Below are positions 58,878-64,000 of a stretch of 64,000 bases of DNA, in pieces. The position numbers were made by a program, and so were the translations under genes. The notes under the pieces are model-generated. The model was given only the letters and a program-made list of their open reading frames with translations, was not told the DNA's origin and ran no database searches. Position 1 is the first letter of the stretch. Each line of letters starts with the position of its first letter. This DNA comes from ANME-2 cluster archaeon (lineage in GTDB: Archaea; Halobacteriota; Methanosarcinia; Methanosarcinales; Methanocomedenaceae): positions 24,836 through 88,835 of the forward strand of contig JAHYIS010000006.1 of assembly GCA_019429385.1 (NCBI GenBank), in the 5' to 3' direction.

Positions 58878-59687
58878 TTGCTACACAACATTAAACACTT
58901 AAAGGTCCTGCTTATCTCAGCCCTGTTAATTGTTGCATTTTTCGGTGGAGGCTGCCTGGATAATAAAACCCCGGAAACGATAGATATAGAACCGGGCAAC
59001 CCTGGCAATTATGAATTAACTCCACCCCCTGACGATATGATAAACCGCACCACGTTTTTCCTGTATGCCAATAATACCGTAAAGGCTGTAATACCAATCA
59101 TAAATGTTTCCGTACTGGACATCATCATACCTGAAAAAATAACCAGTTCTACCGGTAAGAAAGGACCAATCATTGATGATATTGTAGTGTTTGGCGGTAC
59201 ATTTCCCTACGCAGACCACTCAAATCCCGGTGCTTTTTCCAATATATCCTTTGATTCAACGCATACCAGCTCCCGGGAAAAAAATATTATCCATCTTGAC
59301 TTTGAACGACCAATGACCGGTTTCGTAGCCTATTCTTATACATGGGAAAACGACCAGTTCTACCACTTCCTCTCGAGAAATGAAACCGTTATTGTATTAT
59401 TACCTGAAGGATATGAAACCGGCAATATGGTTTTTGGTACTCCCAGGCCAAAACCGGACAACAGGTCAATTGACCGCGAAGGCAGGGTGCGGCTTGTATG
59501 GGATGCATCATACCCAGCCCATACGTATATTATGGTAAAGTATTACAAATCATCGCTCCCCACGATTATAAGCATACTGGTCATGGTTCTGGGGACAGCT
59601 ACACTGGTTACTGCGGTTTATTTTAATATGCAGATACGCAAATTACGCCAAATGCGGGAATTCATGGAATCTAAGGTAAAAAAGTAA
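58878..59687 (+). CDS. Membrane-anchored lipoprotein (DUF5803-like)
   Basis: The 269-residue protein starts with TTG. A lipobox (LLIVAFFGGGCLDN, Cys at about 26) is followed by an extracellular beta-rich domain and a C-terminal membrane helix (ISILVMVLGTATLVTAVYF) with a short basic cytoplasmic tail. The layout matches DUF5803 proteins of halophiles and methanogens, from memory. Function is unknown. It begins 14 bases after dacZ, so the two are probably co-transcribed. Confidence 0.6.
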   Translation: MLHNIKHLKVLLISALLIVAFFGGGCLDNKTPETIDIEPGNPGNYELTPPPDDMINRTTFFLYANNTVKAVIPIINVSVLDIIIPEKITSSTGKKGPIIDDIVVFGGTFPYADHSNPGAFSNISFDSTHTSSREKNIIHLDFERPMTGFVAYSYTWENDQFYHFLSRNETVIVLLPEGYETGNMVFGTPRPKPDNRSIDREGRVRLVWDASYPAHTYIMVKYYKSSLPTIISILVMVLGTATLVTAVYFNMQIRKLRQMREFMESKVKK

Positions 59688-59692
59688 CGAAC

Positions 59693-60433
59693 TCATAGTA
59701 TAAATTCCATGCCGTCCTTTCCAAGTGGCCATTCCGTGATGGCTTTGTTATGGGGAGGATACATGTGGCTGACATGGGTGAAAACTATCTCCTTTGCACC
59801 AAGTCTTTGTCCCAGTTCTAGAGCCTCTTTAGCATTCAAGTGTTTTGCCAGCTTAATGTTCGGGGGGAAAATAGCATCAATTATCAGCAGGTCTGCATCC
59901 TGCATCAATCCCAGGCTCTGTTGTGGTATATCCGCATTCGTATCTCCGGTTATGACCACTTTCTTATCACCTTCATTGACCAGCACACCAGCCGATTCCT
60001 TGATAGGCGGGTGGTTTACCGGGAACAGGGTAAAGGTGAGCCCTGCGAGTTCAAAGGGTTCGAACCATGCTACTTCATGCCGACCAGGTTTCAGGAATCC
60101 CAGGTATTGCAGGATATAGTCCAGGGTATTTTTCAGCCCGTACACAGGTACGTGGTTCTGGACCCGGTGAAAGTCACCAAAACCCGCATAGTGGTCATAA
60201 TGGCCATGGGTCCAGATGACCCCGTCCACGCGGTCCAGCCCCCTGGATATCATCTGCCACCTGAGGTCCGGGCTGGTATCCACCAGCACCTTGCCTCCCG
60301 GTCCTTCAAGTAGCACCGAGAACCTGAGTCTCCGGCTGGGCCCCCCGTCAAGGGCATCCTGGCAGGCAGGGCAATGACAACCTATCTTGGGGGTACCAAT
60401 AGCATCACCGGTACCCAGTAGTACGACTTTCAT
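59693..60433 (-). CDS. Metallo-beta-lactamase-fold phosphodiesterase (PhnP-like)
   Basis: The 246-residue protein has LLGTGDAIGTPKIGCHCPACQDAL with the zinc-finger-like Cys pair found in PhnP, the di-metal signature THGHYDHYAGFGDFHRV, NHPP, ITGDTNADIP and FTHVSHMYP. PhnP cleaves ribosyl-1,2-cyclic phosphates; many archaeal relatives are uncharacterised cyclic phosphodiesterases. It overlaps the AAA ATPase gene by 4 bases, and this pairing is the main clue to function. Confidence 0.85.
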   Translation of the reverse strand: MKVVLLGTGDAIGTPKIGCHCPACQDALDGGPSRRLRFSVLLEGPGGKVLVDTSPDLRWQMISRGLDRVDGVIWTHGHYDHYAGFGDFHRVQNHVPVYGLKNTLDYILQYLGFLKPGRHEVAWFEPFELAGLTFTLFPVNHPPIKESAGVLVNEGDKKVVITGDTNADIPQQSLGLMQDADLLIIDAIFPPNIKLAKHLNAKEALELGQRLGAKEIVFTHVSHMYPPHNKAITEWPLGKDGMEFIL

Positions 60434-61704
60434 GGTGCATCTTCAGGTATGTAACCAAATGCATTCCGTTTATTGAACTCACCCACTGCACGTACCAGGT
60501 CTTCCTGGGTCAGGACAAGTCTGTCATCCATCAGTGCATTCAACACCGCTTCGCGTACCACCATCCGCAGATCAGAACCCGAATACCCGTCGGTCATTGC
60601 TGCTATCTCTGCCTGGTCGAAACTGCCGTCGATCTCAGCCAGTACGTATCCCAGTATCTTTTGCCGCATCTCCTCATCAGGCAGGGGGAAATCCACAATA
60701 TCGTCGAACCGTCTCCATGCAGCACTATCGAGCAACTGCGGATGGTTGGTGGCAGCGATGAGCAACACTCCGTGTTTTACCAGGCTAATATTATCTATGG
60801 CCTTAAGCAGTGTGTTAACCGCCCGTTTCAGGGCTGCATGTTCATCAGATGACCGGGTTTTAGCTATAAAATCAAATTCGTCTATGAAAAGGATACAGGG
60901 ACTCAAAGCTTTTGCAAGTTCGAACACACGGTCAATGTTCTTGGCTGTCTCGCCAAGGTACTGGTCAGTTATCATGGACAGTTTGACCTCTACAAAGGGC
61001 ACCTTCAATTTCCCTGACATGGCCTTGGCAGTGGAGGTCTTGCCTGTGCCCGGGGGACCCACGAACAGCAATTTACCTATTTCAACAAGTCCTATCTTTG
61101 TCAGGTATTCCCTGAACTGTATGGCCTTGACCATCTTTTCTACTTCGTCCTTCTGGTCCTGGTTAAGAACTAATCGGTCAAGGGTCTGTTCAATTTCATC
61201 AGGAACCATGATATGAGCAAGCTTGAGCACATCTTCGGAATCCTTCTCGCCGCTGATCTTGAGGATTAATGAATCGATCCACTGGCGGCTGACCTCTTTT
61301 GGTTCATTTTTCTTGCTTGCTTCCTCATAGCTCACGCCCAGTGAATCATTGTTCTCATAGAAGTGTGCAAGCACAGGGTTGTTCCTGATGTGTTCCGTAC
61401 TCTGTTCTTGTTTGGCCAACCACTTTACTCCCAGGTCAAATACCGTCAGTTTCAGTTGTGAGCCAAACTCTTCATATGCCAGAAAGGGGAGGGACCTGGC
61501 TACTTCAACCGGATTTTTTATCATATACAAATCTGTCAGGTCTTTGGCCTTAATGTTTATTGGACGCTTTACAGTACCCTCTTTATTATCCCAGTAATGC
61601 TTCCTTATATTGGCGGGTAGGTCATCTACCTGAAGCTCACGTGTTTTGTTATAGATCTCAGCCGTTAAGACCAGTTCAGTGGTTTTTAGTTTTTCATCGT
61701 CCAT
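60430..61704 (-). CDS. AAA+ ATPase with unique N-terminal domain
   Basis: The C-terminal half (residues about 195-420) is a complete AAA domain: Walker A VGPPGTGKTSTAK, Walker B ILFIDEFDFIAK, sensor 1 ATNHPQLLD, arginine-finger region SAAWRRFDDIVDF and sensor 2 YSGSDLRMVVREA. It is closest in feel to the FtsH/Cdc48/katanin clade. The N-terminal 190 residues are helical and unlike known adaptor domains. Arginine in GETAKNIDRVFELAKALSP pattern supports oligomerisation. It is translated together with the PhnP-like hydrolase. Confidence 0.85.
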   Translation of the reverse strand: MDDEKLKTTELVLTAEIYNKTRELQVDDLPANIRKHYWDNKEGTVKRPINIKAKDLTDLYMIKNPVEVARSLPFLAYEEFGSQLKLTVFDLGVKWLAKQEQSTEHIRNNPVLAHFYENNDSLGVSYEEASKKNEPKEVSRQWIDSLILKISGEKDSEDVLKLAHIMVPDEIEQTLDRLVLNQDQKDEVEKMVKAIQFREYLTKIGLVEIGKLLFVGPPGTGKTSTAKAMSGKLKVPFVEVKLSMITDQYLGETAKNIDRVFELAKALSPCILFIDEFDFIAKTRSSDEHAALKRAVNTLLKAIDNISLVKHGVLLIAATNHPQLLDSAAWRRFDDIVDFPLPDEEMRQKILGYVLAEIDGSFDQAEIAAMTDGYSGSDLRMVVREAVLNALMDDRLVLTQEDLVRAVGEFNKRNAFGYIPEDAP

Positions 61705-61792
61705 TAACCATCAATTCCAATTTTGAATTAAAAGCAATTTAATGGTTATATTGATGTATATACGTTTCGAACAAAGTTTTTCAAAAAAGCGA

Positions 61793-61812
61793 GGTGGATT
61801 ACAAAATCCACC
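61793..61812 (-). terminator. Terminator of the UPF0058 gene
   Basis: GGTGGATT-ACAA-AATCCACC is a perfect 8-base-pair hairpin with a 4-base loop, 77 bases past the stop of the UPF0058 gene. On the minus strand it is followed by TCGCTTTTTTG, a T-run as in intrinsic terminators. Confidence 0.7.
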
Positions 61813-61888
61813 CGGTATAAAAAAAAGAAAAAAATGACCTGGATAATAAAAACAATAAGTACAGGATACCCTGTAAAATAACTATCAA

Positions 61889-62173
61889 TTATCCTAAGTG
61901 TCCACCATCATTAAATGTCTTCGCAGCAAGTTCGTTCATGCGCATTGATGTTCTGCCCATACCAGAATATTCGTCTTCTGATATAACATTTGCAATCTCA
62001 CTGCCAAGAATAAAAATTGCGTGTTTATGTTCAGCCTTACTACGATGTACGTGTACTGGACTTATTCCTAAATTATTATACACATCAAAACTAGCAGAAT
62101 TATCGTTACTTTCAAAAAACGTCTTCATTTGTGCCATCAGGGTATGTAGTTGAATCAGTTCTTCTTTATGCAT
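61889..62173 (-). CDS. UPF0058 family protein
   Basis: The 94-residue archaeal protein begins MHKEELIQLHTLMAQMKTFFE, with the conserved core LGISPVHVHRSKAEHKHAIFILGSEIA. The block is a hallmark of UPF0058 (MTH_224-type), a helical protein of unknown function restricted to euryarchaea. The ATG at 62173 follows GGTTGGGAACTG. It is monocistronic, with a strong hairpin terminator behind it. Confidence 0.85.
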   Translation of the reverse strand: MHKEELIQLHTLMAQMKTFFESNDNSASFDVYNNLGISPVHVHRSKAEHKHAIFILGSEIANVISEDEYSGMGRTSMRMNELAAKTFNDGGHLG

Positions 62174-62369
62174 CAGTTCCCAACCTCCAAAACGCTAACT
62201 ATTAATGTGTGAATGCAGATTTATATCACACAATGAAAATACCATTCTCTAACCAGTACAAAAAAGGTTTTGTAGGAATGTTACTTCCTATCAGTATGAC
62301 GTAAAGTTTCCTAAATAATCTTCATGATTAATGTTAAAAAAGACCATTACGCAAGGTTAAAATTTAGGA

Positions 62370-63122
62370 ATGGTATATTACTACAAAATGCCATACGCCA
62401 CATTTGACCGTGATGCTTTCACGGCACGAACAGGACTGGGCCCTGATATGCATGTGCTCAATATCGGCCCTGATTATATTACGCCAGTCCGGATTGCGCG
62501 AAATGTTGAAACCACGGTGGTCACAGCCATTTCGCACCCGGGATATGCCCGAGGCGTGGCGGCAACTTCCTCCAGTACTCTTTCCCCGGTAGTATCCGAA
62601 TATGCCCGTTTGCCGTTTAAAAGAGCTTCTTTTGACATTATCTTCTCCTACCATGCCCTGAACAATATTTCCCAACAAGAGGTGACGGGTATGCTGGCTG
62701 AAGCAGTCCGGTTACTGAAAGATAACTGCAGGATGGCTTTACTGGTATGGTCACTGAATCCAACGAATAAGGCCCAATCCTCCCATATGCAGCTGCTGGA
62801 GATATTGAACCGGTTAGGAATTATCCATCTGCACTCTTTTGATACTATTTCACGGTGGCTGGAAGCAGCCGGGTTCGAGGAAATAACCATGGAGCTGGTT
62901 ACCGACCAGATACAGGTACCCGATAACTGGGTGCACTCGCATATAAAAAGGTTGGAGCAATTAACAGATGAGCATGCAAAGGACCCGCGAATTGAGGATA
63001 TTCGTGAGGAACTGAACTCATACAGGACGCATGTTAAGGAATTTGGTGAAGAATTGCTGCCTTCCATACAGTTCACTGCTCATCGCAGGGCAGGACTTTC
63101 AAGTATCGACATGGTAATTTGA
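62370..63122 (+). CDS. Methyltransferase-like Rossmann protein with degenerate SAM motif
   Basis: The 250-residue protein follows class I methyltransferase order, but motif I reads VLNIGPDYITP instead of the glycine-rich VLDxGxGxG. Later ARLPFKRASFDIIFSYHALNNI (motif IV region) and AEAVRLLKDNCRMALLVWSLN (motif V) fit. The C-terminal 60 residues are helical (HIKRLEQLTDEHAKDPRIEDI). Loss of the glycines makes SAM binding doubtful. The start could be ATG 62370 or 62388. Not in an obvious operon. Confidence 0.6.
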   Translation: MVYYYKMPYATFDRDAFTARTGLGPDMHVLNIGPDYITPVRIARNVETTVVTAISHPGYARGVAATSSSTLSPVVSEYARLPFKRASFDIIFSYHALNNISQQEVTGMLAEAVRLLKDNCRMALLVWSLNPTNKAQSSHMQLLEILNRLGIIHLHSFDTISRWLEAAGFEEITMELVTDQIQVPDNWVHSHIKRLEQLTDEHAKDPRIEDIREELNSYRTHVKEFGEELLPSIQFTAHRRAGLSSIDMVI

Positions 63123-63189
63123 ACAGACCTGGATACAAAATGTTAAAGTATTAATCTGACCATATGGAAGTTACAAAATACCTTGAGGA

Positions 63190-63420
63190 ATGATTTTGTT
63201 TCCAACTAAAAAAGTCCAGACGATGATCGGTCAGAATGTGCAGGTTGAAATGAAGGGAGGCCAGCATATTCTTGAGGGTACTCTTGTGAGTGCTGATGAA
63301 TATTTGAATATGCATCTTTCCAATACCGTAGAGATTGTGAACGGTGAAAAATCTAAATCGCTGGGGTCAGTGGTACTGAGGGGTAATAATATTATTATCA
63401 TCAACCCGGTACAAAATTAG
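63190..63420 (+). CDS. Sm-like (Lsm) RNA-binding protein
   Basis: The 76-residue protein has the Sm1 motif (QNVQVEMKGGQHILEGTLVSADEYLNMHLSN, with D-x-x-x-N-x-x-L) and Sm2 (SLGSVVLRGNNIIIINP, ending RGNNI). Such proteins form heptameric rings that bind U-rich RNA. The ATG at 63190 is 3 bases after GAGGA; a TTG at 63196 gives better spacing. Eight bases separate it from the winged-helix gene, so they are co-transcribed. Confidence 0.93.
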   Translation: MILFPTKKVQTMIGQNVQVEMKGGQHILEGTLVSADEYLNMHLSNTVEIVNGEKSKSLGSVVLRGNNIIIINPVQN

Positions 63421-63428
63421 GGGTTTCC

Positions 63429-63767
63429 ATGGCAGATAAGGAAATGCTTGAAATTATAAATTCCCATAGGGAAGGAATCCTCCAGAGCGATATCAGGAAA
63501 TCAATGGAGATTGACAGCAAGAAATGTTCCAGAATTGTCAACAAACTGATGAAGAAACACCTGATACGCAGGGAGGATGAACTTGCCGATGGCAGAAAAA
63601 CCTACAGGTTATTTCCTATCGGATTTACGGGTCCCAGTGAAAAGCACTTGAAATTGATTGCAAATGGCATATTCAGTCCCTGTACGGGCTGTGACCTTGA
63701 GTGTTATCCCGATACCTGTTCTCTATTGAATGAATGGGTCCTGGCAGTCATTGCAGAAGAAACCTGA
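63429..63767 (+). CDS. Winged-helix regulator with C-terminal four-cysteine motif
   Basis: The 112-residue protein has a winged helix (residues 5-65: LEIINSHREGILQSDIRKSM, then CSRIVNKLMKKHLIRR, wing GRKTYRLFPIG) followed by a C-terminal extension CTGCDLECYPDTC (Cys85, 88, 92, 97) suited to zinc or an iron-sulfur cluster. It is likely a redox- or metal-sensing transcription factor. It sits 8 bases after the Lsm gene. The target is unknown. Confidence 0.8.
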   Translation: MADKEMLEIINSHREGILQSDIRKSMEIDSKKCSRIVNKLMKKHLIRREDELADGRKTYRLFPIGFTGPSEKHLKLIANGIFSPCTGCDLECYPDTCSLLNEWVLAVIAEET

Positions 63768-63796
63768 AGGCCTTATCCACAGCAATTATTGGATTT

Positions 63797-64000
63797 TCAT
63801 ATTCTACGCTCTGGTGATGAAATTATCGTTCCCGAGGGGCGGTGGTAGACGGTCACCATGAGCAGGTCTCCGGGGTTGAACTTGTCACTGTTGGTCCCTG
63901 CAATATTGAAATCCCCTTTATCACCCGGGTCCCAGATGTTATCATGTGTCTGGTTTGTAGGTGTACCCCACAACACACCCCCAACAGAATGAAGGAAACC
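63797..64000 (-). CDS. Archaeal type IV pilin-like protein, 3' end only
   Basis: The frame is open from the right window edge to the TGA at 63797-63799 (67 residues). The sequence NIWDPGDKGDFNIAGTNSDK, then NPGDLLMVTVYHRPSGTII, has the C-terminal pattern of secreted DUF1628/archaeal pilin-type proteins, where N-terminal signal and hydrophobic helix would lie beyond the edge. No other gene fills the last 200 bases. Confidence 0.6.
   Translation of the reverse strand, partial: GFLHSVGGVLWGTPTNQTHDNIWDPGDKGDFNIAGTNSDKFNPGDLLMVTVYHRPSGTIISSPERRI

Overview
The window is archaeal, and the gene set points to a methanogen or methanotroph of the Methanosarcinales/ANME-2 type. It holds archaeal Spt5, SecE, L10 and L12, topoisomerase VI, an RPA-type single-strand binding protein, Sm-like protein, NrpR, ThiI without a rhodanese domain, a UPF0058 protein, coenzyme F430 synthesis (CfbB), a homoaconitase-type enzyme (coenzyme B), PGF-CTERM-like surface anchors and a pilin fragment. 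Bacterial-type DNA gyrase sits next to topoisomerase VI, as in Methanosarcina relatives. No rRNA, tRNA, CRISPR array or complete insertion sequence was seen. The species cannot be fixed from sequence alone.

Layout. 1-10.7 kb (minus strand): one long operon, top6B-top6A-gyrB-gyrA-scpA-scpB plus a partial FAD oxidoreductase, covering DNA supercoiling, decatenation and condensation; a RAM-domain regulator lies upstream. 11.3-12.7 kb: hisB and hisA. 12.9-16.0 kb: an AT-rich foreign-looking island with a DUF1828/DUF1829 protein, a small partner and a truncated restriction-methylase. 16.1-18.6 kb: divergent MgtE-type transporter and a duplicated PhoU/RCK_C protein. 18.8-24.9 kb (minus): dtdA-ftsZ, a hairpin, then secE-spt5-rpl11-rpl1-rpl10-rpl12 ending in a terminator. 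25.1-30.4 kb: a tetrapyrrole operon (ahb-sirC-hemA-hemB) and a KaiC-like ATPase, bracketed by two related small membrane proteins. 30.4-34.7 kb: dCMP deaminase, then secF-secD-thiI with 4-base overlaps.

34.7-43.8 kb: small conserved proteins, an S-layer-like protein, UbiA prenyltransferase plus geranylgeranyl reductase (isoprenoid lipid or methanophenazine), glnA-nrpR (nitrogen), and RPA with its associated protein. 43.9-50.5 kb: an alpha-toroid protein overlapping cfbB, a sugar nucleotidyltransferase with an iron-sulfur flavoprotein, lipoproteins and small membrane proteins. 50.6-53.7 kb: a four-gene operon I do not recognise, with two related proteins, a coiled-coil/PASTA/helix-hairpin-helix protein without a signal peptide, and an 80-residue I9-like protein. 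It is the best candidate here for an undescribed system. 53.7-64 kb: homoaconitase, a second copy of the FAD oxidoreductase, an M29-like aminopeptidase behind a perfect operator-like dyad, a DacZ-like diadenylate cyclase, an AAA ATPase coupled to a metallo-beta-lactamase, UPF0058, a methyltransferase-like protein, Lsm, a four-cysteine winged-helix regulator, and the 3' end of a pilin gene.

Two genes (dtdA and the iron-sulfur flavoprotein) have a TATA box, a Shine-Dalgarno and family homology that all converge on a start with no ATG, GTG or TTG, which suggests initiation at ATA (or ATC).
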